The notes below the pieces were generated by a model. It saw nothing but the letters and a program-made list of their open reading frames with translations, searched no databases and had not been told where the DNA came from. From Rhinopomastus cyanomelas (lineage: Eukaryota > Chordata > Aves > Bucerotiformes > Rhinopomastidae), in the NCBI GenBank assembly GCA_013400115.1, contig VXBP01009037.1, positions 633,527 to 697,526 of the forward strand: 64,000 nt of DNA, read 5' to 3'. Shown here piece after piece: positions 1 to 10,104 of the stretch. The position numbers were made by a program, and so were the translations under genes. How positions within the stretch are numbered: position 1 is the stretch's first letter; every line of letters begins with the position of its first letter.

Positions 1-242
1 AGGTGAGTTTGATGGCAGAAGGTCGCTCGGAGCCGGGCATCCTGACTCTGAAGGATCCAGTAACCACCAGCATAACGTGACTGTCCCAGAGGCTCCCTTC
101 TGAAGAGAGGCTGAGCAGCCTCCTTGTATTTAGCCCTCACAAACCCCCTTCAGCCCACTGATGTGAAATGATGAAACACAGTCCTGGCCCAGGTGGAGAG
201 AATCCTGGGCTGGCTCAGTCCGGGCGAGACCCCAGAGATCAC
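1..242. other. unique sequence at window edge
   Basis: No repeat or gene is recognised. The first nine bases (AGGTGAGTT) match a perfect 5' splice site on the + strand, so an exon could end just outside the window, but nothing else supports this. Confidence 0.3.
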
Positions 243-304
243 TGATGGTTGGACTTGCTGATCCCAAGGGTCTTCTCCAACCCAGATGGCTGTCTGATTC
301 TGTG
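243..304 (+). mobile_element. CR1-B 3' tail fragment
   Basis: The segment carries the B-family terminus: TTGGACTTGCTGATCCCAAG, then a TCTTCTCCAACCC stretch, ending in GATTCTGTGA. Only the last 60 bp or so of the element survive. Confidence 0.75.
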
Positions 305-1089
305 ACCTGTGCCCACGGCAGCCACAGTCCCCCCTCTACCACAGTCAGGGGCAGCTTCGAGCACCCAGCCTGCAGCCTCTCCCAGGGATGGGCTAGTGCT
401 CCAGCAGCGTTTCCTCGCGTGGCTCCGGTCTCCTCAGCCCGGCGGCGCGCCGGGCGACCAGCGAGGAGCCGGAGGGCGCTGACGGCTCCAGGCCGAGCGC
501 TCCTGTGGCCAGAGCGGTGTTTGGCACTGGGGCTGTCACTGCTGCGATGCTGCCCTGTGGGTGGGCGGCCCCCCCGTGCCTCCAGAAATAGCAGCGCTGG
601 CCCCACGGCGAGCGGAGGGACGTGCTGCTCGGCCAGGCTCTGTGCTGAGCCCTGTGCAGCAGCTAGGAGATGGTGTGTGTGTGGGGGGGTATTTTTAGAG
701 CCATCTACAGCAATCAAATAGGTTCTGGTGCCTAAATTGCTTCTAACGAGCTGGAGATATTGTCCTGTGTGACAGATTATTCCCCAAATGCAGTGGGTTT
801 GAAATGGCTTCTAATTCGGGATGTGGAGCTGCTGTTAACCTGAGAGTCATCGTCTCCAGGAAATCGCTTCCAGAATGGACTGGCTCCCAGCTCCGCTGCC
901 ACATCCTCTGCATGAATCACCCCTAATTACTCCAAGAGGGAGCCCTGACCTCTCTGTTTGGGCTTTTTTCTCAATTACCCCGCAATTACAGCAAATGGAG
1001 CCTGACACGACTTCCTTAACCCCTGCTTTGCCGCTCTGTGGAGAAGCTGGGAGCAAACAGCCTGGGGAACAGGCAGTGCTGAGACATCT
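305..1089. other. unique sequence with CNE-like block
   Basis: No CR1 or gene is recognised. The first half is GC- and CpG-rich. From about 700 to 1060 the sequence is AT-richer with repeated homeodomain-type cores (TCTAATTCGG, CCTAATTACTCC, TCAATTACC, GCAATTACAG), which makes it a candidate conserved noncoding element. Conservation cannot be tested from one sequence. Confidence 0.35.
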
Positions 1090-1668
1090 TGAGAAGGACA
1101 CAGAGCTGCTGGAGACAGCTCCTCTGAGGGACTGCAAGGTGGCTCTGAGGTCCATATTTGCTTATGGATCTTACAAAGAGCAGCCGCAGGGATGATGGAG
1201 GGATGGGAGCATCTCCCTGATGAGGAAAGGCTGAGGGAGCTGGGGCTCTTGAGCTGGGAAGAAAGGAGCCTGAAGGGCAACTGCATGAGTGTTGATCAAG
1301 ATGGAAAGGTGTGTGTGATGAGGATAGAGCCAGGCTCTGCTCAGGGGCACCCAGTGATAGGACAGGGGGCAGCAGGTGTGAGCTGGAGCAGAGGAGGTTC
1401 CCCATCAATGTGAGAAGGACCTTCTTCCAAGTGAGGGGCCAGAGCCCTGGCAGGGGCTGCCCAGGGGGGTTGTGGAGTCTCCTTCTCTGGAGACGTTTCA
1501 AACCCTCCTGGACTGTTCCTGTGTGACTGGATCTAGGGGATGGGACTGGGTGACCTTTCGAGGTCCCTTCCAACCCCTAATGACTGATCTAGGGGATCCT
1601 GCTGTGGCAGAGGGATTGGACTGGATGATCTTCCAAGGTCCCTAATGTTCTGTGACTCTGATCTCCTC
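1090..1668 (+). mobile_element. CR1-A, ORF2 C-terminus plus two-unit tail
   Basis: The copy starts in the ORF2 region that reads KDTELLE and passes GCTGAGGGAGCTGGGGCTCT (RLRELGL). It continues through the [15 protein letters not shown] and [13 protein letters not shown] regions to the 3' end. The terminal module is present twice: the first unit (about 1527-1590) lacks the GATCCTGCTGTGGCAG part, and the second (about 1591-1665) is complete. It is decayed by several frameshifts and not functional. Confidence 0.9.
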
Positions 1669-2560
1669 CCAAGCCACCCCTCGTGCGTAGCAGAGCCCGT
1701 GTCTGGGTTGTGAGGAGGCGCTTTAAGCCGTCATCACAAACTACTGAAGAGCGAACGCGTCTGCGGGTTCACGGTGGCTTCTAATAACCGAGATGCTGCT
1801 GCTGGCAGCGACAGGGCGGAACTGTGTCAGTAACGAGAGAGCCGCATCCCTCCCTCCGTCCCCCAGCCCGGACCCTTCGCCTCCCCGTCGCTCGCTAATC
1901 AGAAGTTCTCCAGCACCAAATGTTCCTGCGCTGAACGTCCCGCAGCCTCCGCGGGTGTCCTCCGCGGGCTCTGAAGCCGCGGTCCCGGCGCCTCTCGCTC
2001 CTCGTTGTTTGAGGTGGCTGCCTAATTGCTGACGAGAAGGTGATGGCGAGGGAGCGATGGAGGGATGACGGGCAAGGGGTGCCGAGCGCGGCCGTGGTGC
2101 CTCATGGCTCTGCAGAGCATCTCTGCGGGTCCCTGCTCCACACGGCTCCGCGCCCGTCGTCTGGTCTCAGTGGCGCTGCCAAGTCTCGTTAGCGGGGCGC
2201 TAATTGGGGTGTTCGCAGGTGATTGAATTGCAGGAACTGCGCAGCAGGTGTCTTCTTTTCTGTGAGGTTTAACAAAAGGAGTGAGAGGGCAAAATATTAC
2301 TGAAAAAGCAGATTTTTAGGGATTTTTTTAAAACTTGAGTCAAATTTGCTGTTTCTCCTTTAGACCCCTCATCGCATCAAAAGCTTTTGGGGCACTGAGT
2401 GAGGAAGGAACAGCCCAGCTGCAGCGAGAGCAGTGAGCAGCGCCCGAGGCTCATCCCCACAGCTCTAGAAGCTCAACCCATGACCCATCGTCCTATCATT
2501 CCCTGCCCCCGGGACCAGGCTTCTGACAGCCCCTTTCAGGGGCTGGAATTTAGTGTTTTC
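1669..2560. other. unique CpG-rich sequence
   Basis: No CR1, gene or RNA is recognised. CpG-rich stretches alternate with TAAT-containing pieces (TTCTAATAACC near 1779, CGCTAATCAG near 1891, GCGCTAATTGG near 2197) and an AT-rich stretch at about 2270-2390. It is a possible regulatory element cluster. Confidence 0.3.
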
Positions 2561-4014
2561 ACTGATCAGTAGTAATTTTTTGCCAGCTGAGGGATGTTCT
2601 CACAGATCCTTTCCCTCTGGTTGATGATAAACAAGACTTAACCCTTCGGGGAAGTCGGGCTGCTGCTTCCAGCTGAACAAAGCAAGCAGCAGCCCCCGCG
2701 AACCCCCCACTCACTGCCCAGAAGCAGAGGCGGGCGCAGCCCTGGCTGTGGAGCACAAGTAGCTGGCTGTGATGCTGCTGCGGCGCAGCCTCCGCAGGCG
2801 GCCGGCGCGCCGCGATGCCATTAACGTGCCGCAAGGTGCTCGCTGCCGATAAGGGCGCCGAGGCCTTTGTGGCTGCGGCTGCAGAGCCGGCATCGCTTGC
2901 GAGGCACAGAAACGCTTCTGGGTTTGTTTTCCTCAGCTCTCGTCTGCGGTGGGAGAAGGCAGCACCAGCCCTGCTCTGCTGACGGGAACGGAGGGCACGA
3001 GCAGCGGCTGAGGCCGAAGATGCGACGGTATCGCAGCGTGAGGGTGGTGCTTTCCCCTGGTTTTACCCCTGTTTTAGAGGAGCAGTGATGAGAAAGTGAC
3101 ACCACAGCATCAACCCTGACCCTAACTTCTTGTCTAAACCTATTCTCCTTCAGTTTACAGCTGTTTCCCCTCATCCTGTGACTGGATCCGGCAGCCTGCG
3201 GTGCTGCTCAGGTGCTGACCAAGGCGTTGGGGTGGCAGTGGCCGAGCGTGAGGCGCCCAAGGAGATGTCAGGGTACTGCGAGGTGGCTGGCAGCCTGCAG
3301 AAGGCCAGTCCTGCTGCAGGGACGTCACCCAGACTCAGATCTCGTCTTGGCCCACGTGAGCAGATGGCAGCAGCTTCTTCATCTTCTGATATCTCCCCCA
3401 GGACCATCAGCAGATCAAAGGCTCTGCTGCTGCTCTAATCCGAGGGGGCTGCAGAGCTCAGGGTTCACCTGGCATCACAGTGGTGATGAAAGGACCAGCA
3501 CTCAACAGCTCCTTTGTACCAGCCGAACCAGCCAGGCTCCCCCTCCCCACGTGGCTACTGCCCCAGCGTGCTGTGTGCCGGGAGCAGAGCAGCCCTTGCA
3601 CGCTGGTGCCTGACACAACCCAATGGACAGGTCAGACACCCCCTCCTCTCGCTGAGGATGTCTCGGCTCAGCTTGCCCCGGCTGCAGCTGCTCAGAGGCT
3701 GTAGGGGGCCAGAACGGGAGCGCTGGAGCCAGAGCCCTTCACACCGCAGCGGCAGCAAGGGCACCGTTTCTCACCTCATCAGTTGCCTCATGACTCCCCT
3801 GTATCAGCTGGAACCAGACTCATTCGAGGACCAGATTGTTCATGGAGCTGTAAGGAATGAGAGGCAGCACCTCCTGGCACGGACTGTTTGCAGGGTAATT
3901 AAGACCTGACCAAGCGAGGCACCGGGCAGTGTGACCCAGCGGTGGCCCTGCAGGGCTTCAGTGGACTAAACGTCCAGATACTCCTTCCACCCTGTGACTT
4001 CATGGCTCCTGCCC
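2561..4014. other. unique GC-rich sequence
   Basis: No repeat family is recognised. Open frames up to about 130 codons overlap in several frames on both strands and share no recognisable motif, as expected for GC-rich noncoding DNA. The piece at about 3760-3920 has a fair minus-strand donor (GAG|GTGAGAAAC near 3774), without further support for an exon. Confidence 0.3.
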
Positions 4015-4290
4015 ATCTGGTCACCCAGCCCAACCTCACTGCATCGAGCAGGGCCAGCACTCACCAGCCCAGGTTGCCAGAGCCCCATCCAGCTTGACCT
4101 TGAGTGGCTCCAGGGATGGGGCCTCCACCTCATCTCTGGGCAGCCAGGGATCCCCTGCCTTCAGACTCCAGAGCTCTCAAGACCCGGACACAAGACTCCA
4201 GATGTGGTCTCCTCAGCAGGGCAGAGTAGAAGGGGAGCAGAACCTCTCTGTATCTACTAACCACCCCCTTCTCATCCTGTATTCCCAGGG
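4015..4290 (-). mobile_element. old CR1 copy, internally deleted
   Basis: The antisense CR1 signature begins with CCAGAGCCCCATCCAGCTTG and CTTGAGTGGCTCCAGGGATG. It then jumps to the more upstream ORF2 part (GGACACAAGACTCCAGATGT, CTCAGCAGGGCAGAGTAG). The middle of the element is missing, so the copy is internally deleted and diverged. Confidence 0.7.
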
Positions 4291-4793
4291 AGACACCTGC
4301 TCCACCGTATCTTGAACCTTGCAGGGTCTATCTGGGGCAAGGTGCTCTGCTAGGGAGCAGCAAACACCTCAGGAGGAGGAGCTGACCCACCATAGGCATT
4401 CTCCACACACGGGCAGCTAACGTGAGCCTCAGCCTCTCTGAATCTCTCTCTTTGGTTGCCTAAAATACTAGTCCTTTCCCAGTCCTCCCACTCCCCTGGG
4501 TGCTCTCTGGGTGCAGCACAGGTGTTGGCTGTCTTCTCCACCCAGGCATCCCCATCAGTCTGGCTCACTGGAGCTGAAAGGTGTCAGAAAGGAGAGCTGG
4601 GAGCAGAGAGTCCTAATCGCATGGCCCCTCAAACAGCCGTTTGCTGTCCCAGAGACAGAAGAGCCCTGCGGCACTGCCAGGAACAAAGTCGTCGTGCAGA
4701 GACTGGTGCAGGTCACTGGGTGCCTAACGCACCGCTCAGGGCTCATGGCTTTGCCCCAGGACGGGCTAAAGGACGGGGCTGGCCCAGGGTTAC
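4291..4793. other. unique sequence
   Basis: No repeat, gene or RNA is recognised. Open frames on both strands overlap and carry no family motif. On the minus strand this stretch would be intron downstream of the candidate exon at 4794-4870. Confidence 0.3.
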
Positions 4794-4870
4794 CTTGAAA
4801 ACAGGGATCTTCTCGGCACAGAGTGGCTTCACGGGCTCCTGTTCTGATTTAATCCGACGGGCTTCACTTG
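4794..4870 (-). other. candidate coding exon, 77 bp, unproven
   Basis: On the minus strand the segment follows a pyrimidine-rich 3' splice site (CTCTTGTCTGCAG) and ends at AAG|GTAACC. Only one frame is open and it uses the whole exon: two bases complete a codon from an upstream exon, then 25 codons, ending in phase 0. The peptide starts SEARRIKSEQEPVK and ends AEKIPVFK. It contains IKSE, a sumoylation-type motif, and is charged rather than repeat-like. I do not recognise the protein. A random 75-nt frame is open about 30% of the time, so the splice sites carry most of the weight. Confidence 0.3.
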
Positions 4871-5429
4871 CTGCAGACAAGAGACAAACTGCATCTGAAG
4901 AGAAGAGAGAGATACGGCCGCAGCCAATGGAGCTTTTAATTAATGCAGCTCCTACCTGGGCTTCAGCTGCTCTTCCCCATGACTTCCCCTTCTCGTGGTG
5001 ACAGGAAATTAATTAGACTCCGGGCTCTCATCAGCCAAGAAAAAGAATCATTAATTTTGGTACTTAGGAACCTGAAGTCCTGACTCACAACAGTTCCAGG
5101 CAGAGCCGTTTAATATCAGATGATGGGCAGTGTCAGCTCCAGCCGTCTCCTCCGCCGGCAGCCGCCGCCGCCATCCATCAGCAGGGCAGCGCGAGGGAGG
5201 CAGCCAGGGCCGGGTGCTGCAAGTCCTGCTGATGGGCCCCGACACCCCCTGGGCTCTGCCTCCTGAGCTGCCACGAAGGGACACCACTTGGTGCTGATGG
5301 GGCATGTGGAAGCTCTCAGCCCCGGCTCTGTGACCGGTTAACTCAAGGGAATCAATCTTCACGCTGCCATCGAGACCCCAAGGAAAACCCCGGCGCTGCG
5401 GTGTTACCGGCGGAGCTCAGCGTGTCCTG
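4871..5429. other. CNE-like sequence next to candidate exon
   Basis: This is unique sequence with clustered TAAT cores: TTTTAATTAATGCAG near 4935, GAAATTAATTAGACTCC near 5005, and TCATTAATTTTGG near 5050. A CpG-rich part follows. It would be intronic if the candidate exon at 4794-4870 is real. No gene is recognised. Confidence 0.4.
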
Positions 5430-5600
5430 GAATCAGGGAATCATAGGGTCATCATTAGGGATCAGAAGGGACCTCGAGAGATCACCCAGTCCCAACCCCT
5501 GGCCACAGCAGGATCCCCTAGACCCAGCCATTAGGGGTTGGAAGGGACCTTGAGAGATCACCCAGTGCCATCCCCTGCCACAGCAGGATCCCCTAGATCT
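5430..5600 (-). mobile_element. CR1-A fragment made only of two tail units
   Basis: The sequence reads antisense ATCATTAGGGATCAG, GACCTCGAGAGATCACCCAG and CACAGCAGGATCCCC, then repeats the same order from CATTAGGGGTTGG. It stops at CCCCTAGATC. No ORF2 part is present, so the insertion consists of two copies of the 75-bp terminal module and nothing else. Confidence 0.85.
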
Positions 5601-5825
5601 TGATACTTCCTGCACCCTGCGGATTTTGAGATGGTGACCCCAGAGCAGCTCACAAAGCAGAGGGAAACCAGCCTCCCCCGAGACTCAGTCTAGTAGCTCA
5701 GGTGCTGTCCTGTGCTGCTCTCTTCACAGATGCAGTTTAGGGTCAGCACAGGGTCTGTCTCACAGATTGAAGTTTAAACTCAGCAAAACTAGAGGTATCT
5801 TCCCCCAGCCTGTCATCCAGTCCAA

Positions 5826-5960
5826 CAACTGGCCATGGCTAGTGGGACATCACATGGGTCACAGCCCATGGCCGGTGGGACAGCCCAAGGCTCATAGCTC
5901 ATGGCCAGTGGAACAGCCCATGGCCGGTGGAACAGCCCAAGGCTCACGTCCCACAAGGCA
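5826..5960. repeat. imperfect minisatellite
   Basis: A unit of about 19 bp (CATGGCCGGTGGAACAGCC) recurs four to five times, interleaved with a second block (CAAGGCTCATAGCT). The composite period is about 33-36 bp. No coding role is seen. Confidence 0.75.
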
Positions 5961-6755
5961 GACACAGCCCCTGGCTGGATCCCAAACACACACGAGCACC
6001 ACGAGGACCTGCTCTGCTGGAGAGGCCAGAGCACCTCGTGAGTTGGAGGCAGAGAAGCACCGAGGGGCACTCGCACGGGGTGTTGGTAGCCCTAGACAGA
6101 CATTAAACAATGGGGATCACGCTGATAGCTACAGAAAACTGTTCCCAAAGCGAGAGGAGGTGAACTTTGAAGGCACAGGTCGATCACCCGGTGTTGTGAC
6201 TGCTTCATCTCTCGCTGCAAGCGCAGGCAGTGCACGAGGAGCTGGCGGCAGACAATGGAGGGCAGTTGCCTCGGCTGGGTCTGTAATGGCCCCATGAATA
6301 TGGATCTTCGGAGACTGGAGACGGCCCCTTCCCGGGCTCCGCACGCAGAGGCTCCGAGTCTGATCACTGAAATCACAGCCAACTGGCAGCGCAATTATCA
6401 CACAGACAAAACAAGGAGATGATTGTTATTCCGCGTGATTCTTGTTGGAGTGAACAGGGGGAACAGAAGGAAAGAGCAAACCACCCTGACCTTCAGCAAG
6501 GAGCTCCCAGGCCGCCTCCTCTTCCCCTCCAATATCCGTCCCTTTCGCGCAAGGTGAAGTCTTCGTCCCGCAGCGCCCAGCTCTTTGTTTCTTCCGTAAA
6601 CGCCTCCATCTCCCCTGGCCCAGCAAAGTGAAGCTGCTCATGGGAAGTGACGGAGCCGGGCGAGCTGCCTTTGAACGTGCTGGGGAGAGGCGCCCGACGG
6701 GGACATCCCCATCCTCAGCAGCCCGGAGCGGAGGCAGCGCCAAGCGCCTGGCTCT
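5961..6755. other. unique sequence with CNE-like parts
   Basis: No CR1 or gene is recognised. The piece around 6355-6430 (GATCACTGAAATCACAGCC, GCGCAATTATCACACAG, ATGATTGTTATTCC) has the texture of a regulatory element. The rest is CpG-containing unique DNA. Confidence 0.3.
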
Positions 6756-7215
6756 GTGATCACAGAACATTGGGGGCTGGAAGGGACCCCGAAAGGTCAC
6801 CCAGTCCCACCCCCTGCCAGAATAGGATCCCCTAGATCCGGTCACACAAGAACACGGCCAGGAGGGTTTGAAATGTCTCCAGAGAAGGAGACTCCACAAC
6901 CCCCCTGGGCAGCCCCTGCCAGGGCTCTGGCATCCTCGTGGTGAACACGGTCCTTCTCACACTGGTGCAGAACCTCCTCTGCTCCAGCTCACACCCACTG
7001 CCCCTTGTCCTGTCACTGGGTGCCCCTGAGCAGAGCCTGGCTCCATCCTCCTGACACCCACCCTTCACATATTGATCAACATCCACGGGGTCACCCCTCA
7101 GGCTCCTTCTTTCCCAGCTCCCTCATCCTCTCCTCAGCAGGGAGATGCTCCTCTCCCTCCATCACCCCTGTGGCTCTGCGCTGGGCTCTCTCCAGCGAGT
7201 TGCTCACCTCCAGGA
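6756..7215 (-). mobile_element. CR1-A, about 460 bp, single tail unit
   Basis: The antisense copy runs from ATCACAGAACATTGGGGGCT through the ORF2 C-terminal part (TGTCCTGTCACTGGGTGCCC, CACATATTGATCAACATCCA) to GGGCTCTCTCCAGCGAGTTG. It is 5'-truncated in the ORF2 3' region and the reading frame is broken. Confidence 0.92.
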
Positions 7216-7949
7216 GGACAGTCTAACATCAGCCTGGTGGGATCCATCCTTCCACCTCTGAAACATCGTGCGTTCGAAGCCATCTTTCTCAGGGACACTG
7301 CTGTCGCCATCCCCAGCTGCCCCCCTGCTCATGGTGAGGCCAGATATCCTGAAGCTCGGCAGGAACGAGGAGTCGAGCAAGACTTTCTCCAAGAAGACAC
7401 TAACTGACAACCTTCCAGCCCAGTGTCTACTCCTTCACCCCACGTTCACCCAAATTGCTTCAGCACTGTGTGTCTGTGCTCCTCTCTCGGCAGTGAAAGC
7501 AGCAGGAGGAGTGAGCAGTGGAGCCCTGGGCTCGGCGAGACCAAGGCAGCCGTCTCGTGGAAGTGATCCCTGACGCCGCCATCACGAGCAGGAGGCATTT
7601 TCTGTTGTGTCAGAGACAGCAGAGCCTTTAGACATCGACTGTTTGCAGCGGTCCCGTAGAGCTCGGCGTCAGCAGCCTCGCGTGAGGCAGCGCTGAAGGA
7701 TGCTCTCCGAAGCGCTGGCCGCGGCGTGTGAGCGACAGCCTGCCAGGACACCGCCCGCGTTGCCGGTGATGGCGATGCAAGGCCCGGTGGGTCCTCACCG
7801 CCCATCTCCCACCTCACCGCGCTGGCACACGCTGTGTGGGAGCTTGGAGGGACCCCCGTCACTGAGGGCTTCCAGCCTCACCAGACATAGGGGCAGCCGG
7901 CTGTAAGGAGGCCAGGTTGAGTGACCCCTTTGGGACAGCTGAAGGTGAA
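7216..7949. other. unique sequence
   Basis: No repeat or gene is recognised. The stretch at about 7560-7720 is CpG-containing and unique, and may be a regulatory element. Open frames here show no family motif. Confidence 0.3.
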
Positions 7950-8195
7950 CGTCAGGCTTCAAGCTCCAGGCTCTGCCCTCTCATCCTAGCCCTGGGTGCC
8001 TGGAGAAGAGCCTGACCCCCACCTGACCACAACCTCCCTTCAGGGAGCTGGAAAGAGGGAGAAGGTCCCCTCTGAGTCTCCTCCAGACTCATCACCCCCA
8101 GCTCCCTCAGCCTCTGCCTCCAGCCCCTTCCCCAGCCTCCTTTCTCCTCTGCACCCACTCCAGCCCCTCCATCTCTTGAAGTGAGCCCTGGGGAC
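7950..8195 (-). mobile_element. CR1-C internal fragment
   Basis: Antisense C-family sequence is present (CAGGCTCTGCCCTCTCATCC, CTTCAGGGAGCTGGAAAGAG, AGCCCCTTCCCCAGCCTCCT). Both the 3' terminus and the 5' part are missing. Confidence 0.8.
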
Positions 8196-8384
8196 TGAAG
8201 CTCTCTGGGGCTGCTAAGGACAGGGCTGACTGCAGAACCCTGGGAACTTACCCCAGTATAGCCTGTGTGCCCCAGTACCTCACGATTAGATGCACTGGAT
8301 CTGCGTCTCTCCACACACTCCTTGGAGCTGTGGCTGAGGCTCAGGACGTGTAGCTGAGGAGCACAAGGTACAGCCAAGGTGGGG

Positions 8385-8462
8385 GTCAAGTTGCAGAGCA
8401 GGGCAGGTGGTTGGGCTCGATGATCCCAAGGGTCTTCTCCAACCAGAGTGGAATTCTTCCCA
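8385..8462 (+). mobile_element. CR1-B 3' tail
   Basis: TTGCAGAGCAGGGCAGGTGG, then TTGGGCTCGATGATCCCAAG and GGTCTTCTCCAACC, match the B terminus. Sequence upstream is not clearly CR1. Confidence 0.75.
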
Positions 8463-8739
8463 AGTTCTTCTGGTGCCAGGAGCTGAAATCCCCATCTAGG
8501 GGAGCGGACCCAGCTTGATTGCGATGCAAAGGTCGTGAGCTCCAACCCTCTCAGGCGGATGTTGCTGCTGCAAATGCCACTAACAGAGCGATGAGAACAG
8601 TTGGCTAAAGCCAACAAGCCAAGAGGCCAAGAGCTTGCAGCACTTTTTGTGGAGTCTCTCTTACATGGAAAGAAAAGTGATAATAAAGGGAACAGAGCAA
8701 AGCCAAGGGCAGCCTGGGCTGGGTCAGAAGGAGAGTGGT

Positions 8740-9142
8740 TGGTAGATTGAGAGAGGCTCCAGGAGACCCTCTGGGTCTCTTTATCTTGGAGGAGACTGAG
8801 GGGTGACCTCATTAGTGTCTATAAATATGTGAAGGGTGGGTGTCAGGAGGATGGAGCCAGGGTCTGCTCAGGGGCACCCAGTGACAGGAGAAGGGGCAGT
8901 GGGTGTGAGCTGGAGCAGAGGAGGTTCCACATCAGTGTGAGATGGACCTTGTTCCCAATGAGGGTGCCAGAGCCCTGGCAGGGGCTGCCAGGGGGGCAGT
9001 GGAGTCTCCTTCTCTGGAGACATTTCAAACCCACCTGGGCTGTTCCTGTGTGACTGGATCTGGGGGATCCTGCTGTGTCAGGGGGGTGGGACTGGGTGAT
9101 CTTTCGAGGTCCCTCCCAATCGCTCATGTTCTGTGATTCTTT
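8740..9142 (+). mobile_element. CR1-A, older-looking copy
   Basis: This copy keeps the more ancestral ORF2 reading TCTATAAATATGTGAAGGGT where younger A copies have GTTGATCAATATGTGAAGGG. It continues to a single terminal module ending GTTCTGTGATTCTTTG. Confidence 0.9.
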
Positions 9143-9193
9143 GATAAAGACCTCGATGAAGATCTCTCTCTGCACAACAGAACAATTACTCAC

Positions 9194-9226
9194 CTTGGAA
9201 ATTAACAGTCACAGCTCGTGATGGCT
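9194..9226 (-). other. candidate 33-bp microexon, unproven
   Basis: The minus strand has acceptor TTGGAATTACAG and a near-consensus donor CCAAG|GTGAGTAATTG. In the frame that begins with two bases and ends with one, it encodes PSRAVTVNFQ without a stop. The polypyrimidine tract is weak. The phase fits both the candidate upstream at 9438-9470 (second frame) and the candidate downstream at 4794-4870. Confidence 0.2.
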
Positions 9227-9437
9227 CTGTAATTCCAACAAACTTCTGCTAAAGTCATCGCAAATTATTTGGGAAGTCGTTGATAAAATAATTAGATTAT
9301 TTGGGGGGCACCAAGGGAGGCTTCATGTTAATTTATTTGGACAAGTTTATTACTCTGAGGGGCTCAGCACTGCAAACACAGATAATCTGAGCTGGTGAAA
9401 TGAAAGCCCTTGTCGGAAAGACACTGCTCTCACTTAC

Positions 9438-9470
9438 CTGGTGCTGGAGGACGGCTGCTGCTTTCAGATG
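9438..9470 (-). other. candidate 33-bp microexon, unproven
   Basis: The minus strand has acceptor TTGCACAAACAG and a strong donor CACCAG|GTAAGTGAG. Two frames are open: phase 0 gives HLKAAAVLQHQ, and phase 1 gives SESSSRPPAP. The second is phase-compatible with 9194-9226. The donor is good, but nothing identifies a protein. Confidence 0.2.
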
Positions 9471-9539
9471 CTGTTTGTGCAACAAATAGCATTAAACTAT
9501 AGAGCACATCTGCAGGGAACCCCGAGTGTTTTCACAGAA

Positions 9540-10104
9540 CGCCAGGGATCCAGCAGGAGCAGGGAGGGGATTGTCCCCCTGCACTCAGCACTGGGGAGGC
9601 TGCACCTTGAGGACTGGGTCCAGTCTGGGGCACCTCCGTCCAAGGGAGACATCCAGGGGCTGGAGCGAGGGCAGAGGAGCTGGGGAAGGGCCTGGAGAAT
9701 CAGTGTGATGGGGAGAGATGCGGAGAGTTGGGGCTGGTTAGTTTGGGGAAGAGGAGGCTGAGGGGAGACCTCATGGCTCTCTACAGATCTCTGAGAGGAC
9801 CCTGCAGAGATGCTGGTGCTGGGCTCTGCTCACAGGTCATTGGTGACAGAAGCAGAGGGAAGGGCTTCAGGCTCCACCAGAGGAGGGTCAGAATGGCCAT
9901 CAGGAAGAGATTCTTCCTGGAGAGAGTGGTCAGGGACTGGACTGGGCTGCCCAGGGTGGGGGTTGAGTCCCCATCCCTGGAGGAGTTTAAAAGCGGCTGG
10001 GGAATCTGGTTTGGGGGTGACCTTGCAGAGTGGGGTTGGTGGTTGGACTCGATGACCCTGGGGGTCTTTTCCAACCCAAATGATCCTGTTCCATGATTCT
10101 GCCA
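9540..10104 (+). mobile_element. CR1-B, 565 bp
   Basis: The copy starts in ORF2 at the region reading SRSREGIVPLHSALGRLHLE (9570-9610). It runs through GACATCCAGGGGCTGGAGCG and GGCTCTGCTCACAGGTCATT to the B terminus GGGGGTCTTTTCCAACCC and a degenerate tail. The frame is broken in places. Confidence 0.93.

Larger units (their letters stand above)
9143..9539. other. CNE-like AT-rich island
   Basis: This unique AT-rich block has many homeodomain-type cores (CAATTACTCACC, GAAATTAACAG, TGTAATTCC, AAAATAATTAGATTATTTGG, TGTTAATTTATTTGG). It lies between two CR1 copies and contains two candidate microexons on the minus strand. It is among the strongest candidate conserved noncoding elements in the window. 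Confidence 0.45.

Noticed and set aside
1..9. Perfect 5' splice site at the window start
   Set aside because: Without the upstream exon, a nine-base match is not enough to call a feature.
5826..5960. Regularly spaced repeats as a CRISPR array
   Set aside because: The units are contiguous and imperfect without unique spacers, and the context is avian nuclear DNA. It is a minisatellite.
7952..8812. 286-codon minus-strand open frame
   Set aside because: It runs across a CR1-C fragment, a + strand CR1-B tail and unrelated unique sequence, with no family motif. It is a GC-driven chance frame.
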